47,874 nt of DNA from Allobacillus saliphilus. Lineage in GTDB: Bacteria; Bacillota; Bacilli; Bacillales; Alkalibacillaceae. Position numbers and translations under genes: made by a program. This document shows positions 25,634-32,863 of this stretch, piece by piece. The stretch lies in NCBI RefSeq assembly GCF_018138385.1, contig NZ_JAGSIE010000029.1, positions 1 through 47,874 of the forward strand, read 5' to 3'. The notes under the pieces are model-generated. The model saw nothing but the letters and a program-made list of their open reading frames with translations. It was not told the origin of the DNA and searched no databases. Every line of letters starts with the position of its first letter. Position 1 is the stretch's first letter.

Positions 25634-25863
25634 CTGTTCAAAGAATTGCGCAGACTGTTCAAAGCTGCGTGTTGACCGTTCAAAGAATTGCGCAGACTGT
25701 TCAAAGCTGCGTGTTGACCGTTCAAAGAATTACGCAGACTGTTCAAAGAAGCATGTTGACCGTTCAAAGAATTAAGCAGACTGTTCAAAGAAGCATGTTG
25801 ACCGTTCAAAATATGCGCAGACTGTTCAAAAAAAGCACATCACCGCTCATGCAAACCAACACC
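25634..25863. repeat. 21-bp tandem repeat array (array 5, about 11 units)
   Basis: Units of 21 bp (one of 20) with core C(T/C)GTTCAAAG. Tails alternate between AATTGCGCAGA-like and CTGCGTGTTGA-like forms, giving a clear 42-bp AB unit; the last two are eroded. It lies between the XRE gene terminator and the yxlE start, so it is in the upstream region of the ABC operon. On the minus strand each unit reads TTTGAAC. Confidence 0.93.
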
Positions 25864-25969
25864 TTCACTCAAGCAACGGACTGAACCGCTATAATATACG
25901 TACGGTTAATCATTCAAAAAGGTTTCAAGTCATTCTATTGAACTTTTAATGTAATATTTAACATAAAAA

Positions 25970-25998
25970 AAGATAGCCAATACTAGTATCGACTATCA
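25970..25998 (-). terminator. Intrinsic terminator of the XRE gene
   Basis: GATAGCC and GACTATC arms with inner ATAC/GTAT pairing around ACTAGT. On the minus strand it is followed by a T run. It lies 17 bp from the XRE stop. Confidence 0.8.
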
Positions 25999-26014
25999 TT
26001 CCTCTATTCATAAC

Positions 26015-26434
26015 TTATATTTTATTTAAATCAGATATTAATTTTTCAAGCATGTTCAATACGATGCGTTGCTTTTTTACAGGCATTCTAGCAAGCTCGC
26101 GAAACCGTTCGTTGAATTGTTTGTTGCGTATGATGAAATCTATGAGTTGGATAATGTTTTCATCTTGTTGTGAAACTTCTTCTTCCAATGAATAAATGCG
26201 TTCAATTTCCCGAAGAACGTGTTCTTTCGTGATTGATCGTCCAATGAGTTGATCAAGGGAAATTTCGAAAAGTTCACTTAGCTTGATTAACATATGTAAG
26301 TCGGGCTGCGCTGATTGGTTTTCCCATTTGGCAATCATTGAACGAGAGACATTCAGAGCGTCTGCGACATATTGTTGTGTCCAGTTATTCTGTTCGCGAA
26401 AATATCGGATATTTGCTGCTAAATTGAATGGCAT
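26015..26434 (-). CDS. XRE-family transcriptional regulator
   Basis: A 139-residue DNA-binding protein. Residues 5-60 are a Cro/CI helix-turn-helix (IRYFREQNNWTQQYVADALNVSRSMIAKWENQSAQPDLHML), here quoted in part: the recognition helix is about 28-37. Residues 75-139 are charged and helical and probably dimerise. No toxin or phage genes are adjacent, so the target is unknown. The ribosome binding site is weak. The 975-bp region upstream holds a DnaA-box cluster and array 6. Confidence 0.8.
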   Translation of the reverse strand: MPFNLAANIRYFREQNNWTQQYVADALNVSRSMIAKWENQSAQPDLHMLIKLSELFEISLDQLIGRSITKEHVLREIERIYSLEEEVSQQDENIIQLIDFIIRNKQFNERFRELARMPVKKQRIVLNMLEKLISDLNKI

Positions 26435-26561
26435 TTACACACACGCTTTCCGTTTAAGAAGTAACGGTAACAACCGCTTGATCAAGCAACCAGGATACTG
26501 GAAACATACGTTATATCTCATCATGCTATCACTAAAAAAAACGGAAAGGGAGGCAGTTCGT

Positions 26562-26603
26562 GTTCTTATTCTTCACAATGGAGAAATTGTTCTAAATAAG
26601 AAC
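26562..26603. repeat. Inverted repeat upstream of the XRE gene
   Basis: GTTCTTATT at 26562-26570 and AATAAGAAC at 26595-26603 are perfect 9-bp arms 24 bp apart. They might be an operator. An 11-codon frame (GTG at 26560, stop at 26593) with a GGAGG site lies between them, but coding is doubtful. Confidence 0.4.
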
Positions 26604-26662
26604 AAAAAGTCATGAAAAAAGAGCCACTGATTGGTTGTTCCGTCAATGACTCTATATACAGG

Positions 26663-26810
26663 TTATCCACAATAGAAATGGGATTTATTTAGCTATTAAC
26701 AGACTTATTCACATTATCCATAAGCAAGAGCGTATGTTCTTGTGAATAAAAGGAGTTGAAAAAACAGGCATTCACAGAGTTACTCACAATTTGTGGACAG
26801 TTGTGGATAA
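26663..26810. promoter_or_regulatory. DnaA-box cluster away from dnaA
   Basis: Seven DnaA-box-like 9-mers in 148 bp: TTATCCACA at 26663 (+), TTATTCACA at 26705 (+), TTATCCATA at 26714 (+), TTATTCACA at 26741-26749 (-), TTACTCACA at 26780 (+), CTGTCCACA at 26792-26800 (-), and TTATCCACA at 26802-26810 (-). Four fit TTATNCACA exactly. No dnaA, dnaN or plasmid replication gene is near. Clusters of this kind outside oriC bind DnaA in B. subtilis and modulate initiation. Confidence 0.7.
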
Positions 26811-26879
26811 CTTAGTTGTTTTTGATCAGAAAATCATTTCAGAATACCGATGGACTGATTTATACAACTAAAAGATTAA

Positions 26880-27376
26880 GATATGCACCTAAGTCAGCGG
26901 GATATACGGCCAAGCCGGTGTGATATGAACCCAAATTGGAAGGATATGTGCCCAACCCGATGGGATATGCTCCCAAGTCGGCAGGATATACACCCAAGTC
27001 AGCGAGATATGAGCCCAGTCGCAAAGATATGCCCAAACTGATGGTATATTAGCTTAATCAAAATTATATACACTCAAACCGGTGAGATATGCTCCCAACT
27101 CAAAAGGATATGCTCCCTAACTGGTAAGATATGCGCTCATATCGATGAGATATGCACCCAATTGAAAGTACATGCCCAGCCCGGTGGGATATGTGTCTAA
27201 ACTGGTGAGATATGCTCCCAAGTTAAAAGGATATGCGCCAAAACTCGAGAGATATGCAGCCAAGTCGGCGGGATATGCACCTAAACCAATGGGATATGCT
27301 CCCAAGTCAAAAGGATATACTCCCAAACCGACGAAATATGCACCCCATTCTATAAAATATGCGCCCACCCTACATA
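26880..27376. repeat. 21-bp tandem repeat array (array 6, 24 units)
   Basis: Twenty-four units with consensus GATATGC(T/A)CCCAAGTC, mostly 21 bp; four units deviate in length (20, 18, 22 and 17 bp). It is the longest and most diverged array. It lies between the stop codon of the GNAT gene (27410) and the DnaA-box cluster. Both strands are partly open, which creates false reading frames. Confidence 0.93.
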
Positions 27377-27409
27377 TATACGTCAATAAGTACGTGCCAG
27401 GTCATTTAC

Positions 27410-27961
27410 TTAAGCCTCCAACTCATCCACAACAAGTTGTTCTCGCTCGTTCATAAACAATAGATAGGCCTCTTTATGAATGGCGTACAGTTTGTAACGT
27501 TTATTCCCCTGGTTGATCTTTTCATAAACGTGTGGAAAAGTGTCATTGGCAATAACGGCGTATGGTATTTTATTCATGGCTGCGATGGACCGGGCATTCA
27601 ATTGATTAACTTTCAAAAATACTAGGTCGATGTCGTGCTCGACGAACAGTTCATATAAAAATTGTTCCTTGGCGTATTGATTATAGCCTTTTCCGAAAAA
27701 AGGTTTTCCTAGCCATGTGGCCAAAAATCCAGCGCGATCCTCAATATCATATAAAGTAATCGCACCGATCGGGCTACTCCAATCATCCAAAATTGTTCTT
27801 GATATTAACTCGCCGTTATCTTCTTGCTGGGCAAACCGGTTCATCAGGAAATAATAGGCTTCTAATGAATCAGCTTTTTCGCGGACATACGGTTTTACCG
27901 CTTGATCATTCAATAGGGGGAAGAGAATGTGTGCGTCTTGTGGCTCACGTTTTTTAAGCAT
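27410..27961 (-). CDS. GNAT-family N-acetyltransferase (RimJ/RimL type)
   Basis: A 183-residue acetyl-CoA-dependent transferase. The acetyl-CoA-binding motif A is around GKPFFGKGYNQYAKEQF near residues 89-105, and the motif B region LNARSIAAMNK is near 123-133, typical of RimJ/RimL-like proteins that acetylate protein N-termini, sugars or small molecules. Substrate cannot be told. The start ATG has a GGAGGG site, but that site lies inside a hairpin (27967-27993). A tRNA-like leader and a strong promoter precede it. No partner antitoxin gene is seen. Confidence 0.8.
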   Translation of the reverse strand: MLKKREPQDAHILFPLLNDQAVKPYVREKADSLEAYYFLMNRFAQQEDNGELISRTILDDWSSPIGAITLYDIEDRAGFLATWLGKPFFGKGYNQYAKEQFLYELFVEHDIDLVFLKVNQLNARSIAAMNKIPYAVIANDTFPHVYEKINQGNKRYKLYAIHKEAYLLFMNEREQLVVDELEA

Positions 27962-27966
27962 AATAA

Positions 27967-27993
27967 AACACCCTCCATTTTTATGAGGGTGTT
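27967..27993 (-). promoter_or_regulatory. Hairpin sequestering the GNAT ribosome binding site
   Basis: Perfect 9-bp arms AACACCCTC/GAGGGTGTT with a 9-nt loop. On the minus strand the 3' arm contains the GGAGGG site of the GNAT gene, and TTTTATT follows, so it may block translation or act as a weak terminator. The 5' arm (27985-27991) can instead pair with 28026-28032. Confidence 0.75.
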
Positions 27994-28133
27994 AAAGAAA
28001 AACGGCCCACGTGTGGCGTTCGTTTCACCCTCGAATTTTTATCTGCTACAACAAAAATTCGGGGTGGGAATCGAACCCACTAGAACCGCAATATACTAAG
28101 CGGTGGCGCACCATTTGCCTTCCCTATTTCTCT
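27994..28133 (-). ncRNA. tRNA-like structured leader RNA upstream of the GNAT gene
   Basis: On the minus strand a cloverleaf can be drawn: a canonical T-arm (stem GTGGG/CCCAC, loop TTCGATT, 28080-28064), an anticodon-like arm ACCGC/GCGGT with a 10-nt loop (28104-28085), a 3-bp D-like arm GGC/GCC with GG in its loop (28119-28105), and a degenerate acceptor (GGG at 28124 with CCC at 28063). There is no CCA and the acceptor has mismatches, so it is not a normal tRNA. The acceptor 3' strand can instead pair with 28040-28026 in a 14-bp stem. An intrinsic terminator follows: AACGCC/GGCCGTT (28020-28001), then TTTCTTT. Confidence 0.65.
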
Positions 28134-28139
28134 AAAAAA

Positions 28140-28168
28140 ATCATACACTTTTTTTGGCCATTTGCCAA
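28140..28168 (-). promoter_or_regulatory. SigA-type promoter of the tRNA-like leader
   Basis: TTGGCA at 28168-28163, a 17-bp spacer, and TATGAT at 28145-28140 on the minus strand; each hexamer matches consensus at five of six positions. The predicted start near 28133 is a few bases before the tRNA-like fold. Confidence 0.75.
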
Positions 28169-28212
28169 TCGTTTTTTATGTCGAAAAAGCAATTTTTTTA
28201 TGAGAAACAAAC

Positions 28213-29118
28213 TCATCTATAAATATTATCAAGTGCGCGATCTAGTGAACGATATTTAAACGAATAACCACTATCCTGCAGCTTTCTTGGCAGAACATAT
28301 TGCCCTTTCAAAATTAAATCACTCATATCTCCTAATGCGACACGAACAGGGGTGGAAGGGATGGATAGCCATGTTGGACGATTCAATGTCTCGGCCAATT
28401 CTTTGCCGAAATCTTTATTTCGTTTCGGTTTAGGTGCCGTAAAATTAACAGGCCCTGATACGGCTTTATTTTGAATAATCCACTCGATTGCCAGTACGAC
28501 GTCCTGAATATGAATCCATGACATCCATTGTTCTCCAGAACCTACTTTTCCGCCAACCATCATTTGATAAGGTAATGCGAATAATGGAAGTACACCGTTG
28601 TTTCGATCAAGAATCAGTCCAAATCTTGTGAGCACGGTTCGAATGCCAAGTGCTTCGGCTGCCTGGGCCTCAGCTTCCCAAACATCACAAACTTCCGCCA
28701 AAAAGTCGCGTCCAGCTACAATCGTATTTTCTGTAAAAATTTTTTCAGTCGATGTTCCGTAATAACCGATTGCTGAAGCGTTAATATATACTTCAGGCTT
28801 CGTTTTCAATGTATCCATAATGCGAATGAATTCTCTCGTTGTTGTCATGCGACTTTCCAAAATCGAACGCTTTCTTTCTTCCGTCCATCGACCACTGTTT
28901 AGTGATTCACCAGCTAAATTGATACAAACATCAACTTGCTGAATAGGTATTTCTGGTTGGCTATCAGGCGTTAACCATTCGATGTATTTTACATAAGGTT
29001 CATCTTTATATTTTTCTGGGTGACGCGTCAGCACAAAAATCATATTTTCCGGATTACGAAAGTGATCAATTAATCGTCTGCCGACAAATCCGGTACCACC
29101 AGCAATCATGATTCTCAA
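28213..29118 (-). CDS. yfhF: TIGR01777-type epimerase YfhF
   Basis: A 301-residue atypical short-chain dehydrogenase. The Rossmann motif is GGTGFVGRRL at 7-16, and the active-site Tyr lies in SAIGYYGTS near 113. The C-terminal DUF1731 segment is present (RPTWLSIPSTPVRVALG). The substrate of this family is unknown. It is divergent from recX, as in B. subtilis, with 57 bp between the genes. Confidence 0.9.
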   Translation of the reverse strand: MRIMIAGGTGFVGRRLIDHFRNPENMIFVLTRHPEKYKDEPYVKYIEWLTPDSQPEIPIQQVDVCINLAGESLNSGRWTEERKRSILESRMTTTREFIRIMDTLKTKPEVYINASAIGYYGTSTEKIFTENTIVAGRDFLAEVCDVWEAEAQAAEALGIRTVLTRFGLILDRNNGVLPLFALPYQMMVGGKVGSGEQWMSWIHIQDVVLAIEWIIQNKAVSGPVNFTAPKPKRNKDFGKELAETLNRPTWLSIPSTPVRVALGDMSDLILKGQYVLPRKLQDSGYSFKYRSLDRALDNIYR

Positions 29119-29175
29119 GTGGAAGTCCCTCCTATCGTGTACTATAATGGAAGTAATTTAAAATGAGGTGTCAAT

Positions 29176-29997
29176 ATGATCGTCAGTCGGATAACAACGC
29201 AAAAGAAGAATAAAAACCGATATAATGTTTTTATAAAAACGAATGAAGTAGAATCTTTCGGATTTGGCGTTCATGAGGACTTGCTAATCCGACATGCCAT
29301 TCGAAAAGGGATGGAAATTTCCCAGTCCGAAATGGATGAAATCAAAAAACAAGATGCAATCCACCAATACTATACCCTTTCCATCAATTATTTAAGCTAC
29401 AGAATGCGAGCAGAGTCTGAAATGGTTGATTATTTAGTGAAAAAGGAAGCGACAGAAGAGGAAATCGCTTTTGTGATGGAAAAATTAATTCGTGAGAAAT
29501 TGATTGATGATGTAGCCTTTAGTGAAGCATATGTTCAAACGAAAATAAACACAACAAGTAAAGGGCCAAATAAAATTAAACAAGAATTGATGCAGAAAAA
29601 GATTTCGCCTGCTACGATTGACGATGCAATGGAAAAGTACTCAAAAGAAATAGAAGTCGAAAAAGCAGCCAAACTATTACAGAAAAAGATTCGTTCTTCC
29701 AATAGAGAGTCATTCCGTACGCAATTGAACAAAGCGAAGCAATCGATGTTGCAGCAAGGGTACCAAATGGATGCTATCCAAATGGCAGTCGAAGAAATCG
29801 ATTTGGAAAAAGACGAAGATGCAGAAAAAGAAGCTCTCTACCATCAAGGTGAGAAAATATGGATGAAACAAGCACGTAAGCATGAAGGCGGCATGCTGAT
29901 TCAGAAAGTGAAAGCATCTCTTTATCAAAAAGGCTTTCAAGGCGATTTGATTGAACAGTTTATCGATGAAAAAATGAATGAAGAAGTAGAATCCTAA
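29176..29997 (+). CDS. recX: Recombination regulator RecX
   Basis: A 273-residue modulator of RecA filaments, the long Gram-positive form (B. subtilis about 264). It consists of repeated three-helix modules; clear ones are YLSYRMRAESEMVDYLVKKE near 73-92 and the KGPNKIKQELMQKKIS block near 120-135. Start ATG after GAGGTGTC. yfhH follows 16 bp later in the same direction. Confidence 0.9.
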   Translation: MIVSRITTQKKNKNRYNVFIKTNEVESFGFGVHEDLLIRHAIRKGMEISQSEMDEIKKQDAIHQYYTLSINYLSYRMRAESEMVDYLVKKEATEEEIAFVMEKLIREKLIDDVAFSEAYVQTKINTTSKGPNKIKQELMQKKISPATIDDAMEKYSKEIEVEKAAKLLQKKIRSSNRESFRTQLNKAKQSMLQQGYQMDAIQMAVEEIDLEKDEDAEKEALYHQGEKIWMKQARKHEGGMLIQKVKASLYQKGFQGDLIEQFIDEKMNEEVES

Positions 29998-30013
29998 AAA
30001 GGAAGTGGTAAGA

Positions 30014-30352
30014 ATGGAAAGAAGATACAGTGAATACACAATCCCGGAGTTGCGTTCAGAGATTGGCCGGTTGAAGGCGAAAGCACAAAATGCCGAACAG
30101 CTCGGTATGGTTAACGAATTTGAAGTGTATCAACGAAAAATGGTAATGGCCGAAGCTTATATGATGGACCCGAAGGATTACAGTAAAGGCGATGTGTACG
30201 AGCTAGAAGGCGCAGTGGGAGAGACGTTTACGATTAGCTACTTGAAAGGCGTCTTTGCTTGGGGTACGAGAAGAAGTGTTGATGGAGATATTATTGATGA
30301 AGAAGAAGCTCTTCCAATCTCCTTATTGAAAAACAAAATTGAACTGTATTAG
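30014..30352 (+). CDS. yfhH: YfhH family protein (DUF1811)
   Basis: A 112-residue protein of unknown function found next to recX in Bacillus. An N-terminal helical hairpin (about 1-45) precedes a small beta-barrel-like domain (VYELEGAVGETFTISYLKGVFAWG). The ATG at 30014 is preferred over an in-frame GTG at 30005, which lies in the AAGGAAGTGG site. Confidence 0.85.
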   Translation: MERRYSEYTIPELRSEIGRLKAKAQNAEQLGMVNEFEVYQRKMVMAEAYMMDPKDYSKGDVYELEGAVGETFTISYLKGVFAWGTRRSVDGDIIDEEEALPISLLKNKIELY

Positions 30353-30360
30353 TTCAAAAC

Positions 30361-30397
30361 AAGGCTGCCTCGAAATACAATCGCCAGGCAGCCTTGC
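30361..30397. terminator. Bidirectional terminator between yfhH and yfhP
   Basis: Perfect 10-bp arms AAGGCTGCCT and AGGCAGCCTT between convergent genes. Confidence 0.85.
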
Positions 30398-30398
30398 T

Positions 30399-31382
30399 TT
30401 AAGATAGAACGTCTAATTTTTTCTGTAGTTTTTCTTCGGAATAAACCCAGCCAGTATACGAAGTCAGGATATTATAAAACTTATCCAACGTAACGACTGC
30501 AACGAACGGATAATGACCTTTTGACCGGTACCGTAAGTCGATGAAGCGGATTTCTATATAATCATCGTGGCGATCAATTTCATAACGATAAACCGGTGAA
30601 AAGTTGACGAAAGCTTGCACGTTTTTATCGAGTAATGCAGCATTCATCTCAGCAGTTTCAGGTAACGGTTTCCGATCGAAAATATCGAGAATTTCAATAT
30701 GGCCATCGACACTATCAGCAATGAAAAATTGATTATCTGCAACGACGGCAATCCGCCACCAATTATGCTTGATCGTCGGCTGCGTAATAATTCTTTCAAT
30801 GTTTTTATCGTGAAAATGCCGTTTTAAAATATCAACAATTTCTTTTTTGTCCAAGTATCTTTTAATGTGATACAGAATGTTGATGAAAAAGACAATCGTA
30901 AATGTATAAATAGGATTTGCTCCGAGCAACCAGGCGAAAATGCCTGCAACGAATAGATAGAAAATAAACGGATCGAATGTATTGATAAAGCCCATTGCTA
31001 ACCATTTATGACTAAACGGCCTGAGCGCTTGTGTGCCGTACGCATTGAAAATATCGACCGTCACGTGTAAAAGGATAGCGAGCATCGTCCAGAGCCATAA
31101 ATGAAGATAAGAAATCTCCGGCATAAAGAACAGAATAGGAAGTGAAACGAAAAAGCTCCAGAAAATGAGCATGGGCGGTGAGTGAGAAGAACCACGATGG
31201 TGCCGAATATACGTTGCATTGTCTTTTAATTTAAAAATTGTATCGAAGTCGGGGGCGATTGAGCCAATGACAACCCCAAAAAACGTGGCAGTAAATAAAC
31301 TCGGATCGACTTCAACGACCGGGTCTAATACGGAGAGACCACTTAATGCGACCCCCATCGTCAAGTGAGTTGCAGTATCCAA
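30399..31382 (-). CDS. yfhP: YdjM/YfhP-type metal-dependent membrane hydrolase
   Basis: A 327-residue membrane protein of the DUF457 family. Histidines and aspartates typical of the family appear in MDTATHLTMG at the start, APDFDTIFK near 45, RHHRGSSHS near 60 and HVTVDIFNAYGTQ near 107. Four or five transmembrane helices fill the first 170 residues and a soluble tail of about 150 follows. Same length as I recall for B. subtilis YfhP, which has been reported to affect secondary-metabolite or membrane genes; the exact role is not settled. Confidence 0.86.
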   Translation of the reverse strand: MDTATHLTMGVALSGLSVLDPVVEVDPSLFTATFFGVVIGSIAPDFDTIFKLKDNATYIRHHRGSSHSPPMLIFWSFFVSLPILFFMPEISYLHLWLWTMLAILLHVTVDIFNAYGTQALRPFSHKWLAMGFINTFDPFIFYLFVAGIFAWLLGANPIYTFTIVFFINILYHIKRYLDKKEIVDILKRHFHDKNIERIITQPTIKHNWWRIAVVADNQFFIADSVDGHIEILDIFDRKPLPETAEMNAALLDKNVQAFVNFSPVYRYEIDRHDDYIEIRFIDLRYRSKGHYPFVAVVTLDKFYNILTSYTGWVYSEEKLQKKLDVLS

Positions 31383-31439
31383 CTGTGCACCTCCTTACAA
31401 TTATTTATTTATGTAAACATAAAGAATGGTGAGTGAATC

Positions 31440-32525
31440 ATGAATAACGCGTCAACCACTTATATACCCGAAAATTTTGATAAATATTCATTTCAGCAAG
31501 ACCTAATTAACTGGTACCAAAGCATCCGGAGAGAGCTCCCCTGGCGAGAAAACCAAGATCCGTATCGAATATGGGTCTCTGAAATCATGCTACAGCAAAC
31601 GCGTGTTGATACGGTAATTCCCTACTTTAATCAGTTCATGGAACGCTTTCCAACTGTTAAAGACTTAGCCAATGCAGATGAACAAGATGTGTTAAAAGCA
31701 TGGGAAGGTCTTGGTTATTATTCACGCGCTAGAAATTTACATACAGCAGTAAAAGAAGTCGTTGCTACATATGATGGCCAAATTCCATCAGAGTCATCCG
31801 AACTGAAAAAATTGAAGGGGATAGGTCCATATACGTTAGGAGCAATCATGAGCATCGCTTTTGATGAGCCAATCCCTGCTGTTGATGGTAATGTGATGCG
31901 TGTTATGTCGCGGATATTTGAGATGTATGATAATATTGCCGACCAAAAATCGAAGAAAAAATTTGAACAAGTCGTAGAAGCGGTTATTTCAAAAGAGGAT
32001 CCGTCATCCTTTAATCAAGGATTGATGGAACTCGGTGCTTTAATTTGCTCGCCGAAAAAACCAAAATGCAATGAATGCCCTGTTTCATACTATTGTACGG
32101 CATTCTCAAAAGGTATCCAAGAAGAACTGCCTGTTAAAACAAAAGCGAAAAAACAACGAACGATTGCTTATTTCGCGATGGTGATTGAAGCTGATGGACA
32201 GTACCTAATTCAAAAGCGACCAGCACAAGGACTGCTCGCAAATTTATGGCAATTTCCCTTGGTCGAGCAAGCTGAGTTTCCGAAAGATGAAGCCATCCAC
32301 TATATCGAATTGGAATACGGTTTGAATCTCGAAATGATTCATGAAGGTAAGCCGGTGAAACACGTATTCAGCCATGTCATATGGGTAGTCTACCCAATTT
32401 TTTGCCGCGTTTCGGACGGAGATATTTCAACAGATCACGGGCAATTTGTTACTTTGGAAGATATGGACCAATATCCACTCTCAAAAGTTCAGCATAAAAT
32501 AAAACAACAAATTGCCACCACTTAA
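31440..32525 (+). CDS. mutY: A/G-specific adenine DNA glycosylase MutY
   Basis: A 361-residue repair enzyme that removes adenine opposite 8-oxoguanine. Catalytic Glu48 is in SEIMLQQTRV, the helix-hairpin-helix is LKGIGPYTLGAIM, and Asp149 is in PAVDGNV. The 4Fe-4S cluster ligands are Cys203, Cys210, Cys213 and Cys219. Residues from about 240 form the NUDIX-like domain that recognises 8-oxoguanine. The start ATG follows GGTGAGTG. Synteny with yfhQ of B. subtilis is kept. Confidence 0.95.
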   Translation: MNNASTTYIPENFDKYSFQQDLINWYQSIRRELPWRENQDPYRIWVSEIMLQQTRVDTVIPYFNQFMERFPTVKDLANADEQDVLKAWEGLGYYSRARNLHTAVKEVVATYDGQIPSESSELKKLKGIGPYTLGAIMSIAFDEPIPAVDGNVMRVMSRIFEMYDNIADQKSKKKFEQVVEAVISKEDPSSFNQGLMELGALICSPKKPKCNECPVSYYCTAFSKGIQEELPVKTKAKKQRTIAYFAMVIEADGQYLIQKRPAQGLLANLWQFPLVEQAEFPKDEAIHYIELEYGLNLEMIHEGKPVKHVFSHVIWVVYPIFCRVSDGDISTDHGQFVTLEDMDQYPLSKVQHKIKQQIATT

Positions 32526-32573
32526 AAATAGCTTTGCTACTTGTATTAATTGACAGTAAAATTCGATGGATAA

Positions 32574-32610
32574 CCTCCGCAAAGATTGGACAAAGTAATC
32601 ATTGCGGAGG
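32574..32610 (+). promoter_or_regulatory. Hairpin covering the sspE ribosome binding site
   Basis: Perfect 9-bp arms CCTCCGCAA (32574) and TTGCGGAGG (32602) enclose 19 nt. The 3' arm is the GGAGG ribosome binding site of sspE. It could restrain translation until structure changes or a start site inside the stem is used. Confidence 0.7.
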
Positions 32611-32618
32611 TGATATAA

Positions 32619-32789
32619 ATGGCTAAAAACAAACGTCAGCCAAACGAAACTGCTGCAGGAACAAATATCAAAAAGGTGCAGAAGCAAAATCAATCTGCTC
32701 AAGGAAACCAATTTGCAGAAGAATTTGCTAGTGAGACGGATGCTCAGGAAGTACGTCGTCGAAACAAGCAATCTGAACAAAAAAAGTAA
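32619..32789 (+). CDS. sspE: Gamma-type small acid-soluble spore protein SspE
   Basis: A 56-residue hydrophilic protein that serves as an amino-acid store in the spore core and is degraded at germination. It begins MAKNKRQPNETAAG and contains QFAEEFASETDAQEVRRRN, where the germination protease GPR would cut near the FA(S/T)E motif. B. subtilis SspE has two such repeats; this protein has a single one and is shorter. It has a strong GGAGGTGAT site, lies after mutY as in B. subtilis, and ends in a terminator. Transcription by SigG is expected, but I could not place a clear SigG promoter. Confidence 0.9.
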   Translation: MAKNKRQPNETAAGTNIKKVQKQNQSAQGNQFAEEFASETDAQEVRRRNKQSEQKK

Positions 32790-32804
32790 AATAGTAATGA
32801 TGCG

Positions 32805-32838
32805 ACCAGTCGTGCGAACAAGCGCGGCTGGTTTTTTA
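32805..32838 (+). terminator. Intrinsic terminator of sspE
   Basis: Arms ACCAGTCGTGC and GCGCGGCTGGT (one wobble) with six T. It lies before array 7, so the array is outside the sspE transcript. Confidence 0.88.
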
Positions 32839-32863
32839 AACATTTTGGTGGTCAGTGTGACGT

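Noticed and set aside
26560-26595. Eleven-codon frame (GTG start) with GGAGG, upstream of the XRE gene
   Set aside because: The spacing is right but the peptide is very short and runs opposite to the XRE gene. It overlaps an inverted repeat that explains the sequence as well.
28057-28127. Functional tRNA gene on the minus strand
   Set aside because: The T-arm is canonical, but the acceptor has mismatches, the anticodon loop has 10 nt, the D stem is 3 bp and there is no CCA end. I list it as a tRNA-like leader instead.
32481-32843. 120-codon minus-strand frame over sspE
   Set aside because: sspE on the plus strand has a GGAGGTGAT site, a gamma-SASP sequence, syntenic position and terminator. 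The antisense frame is a shadow.
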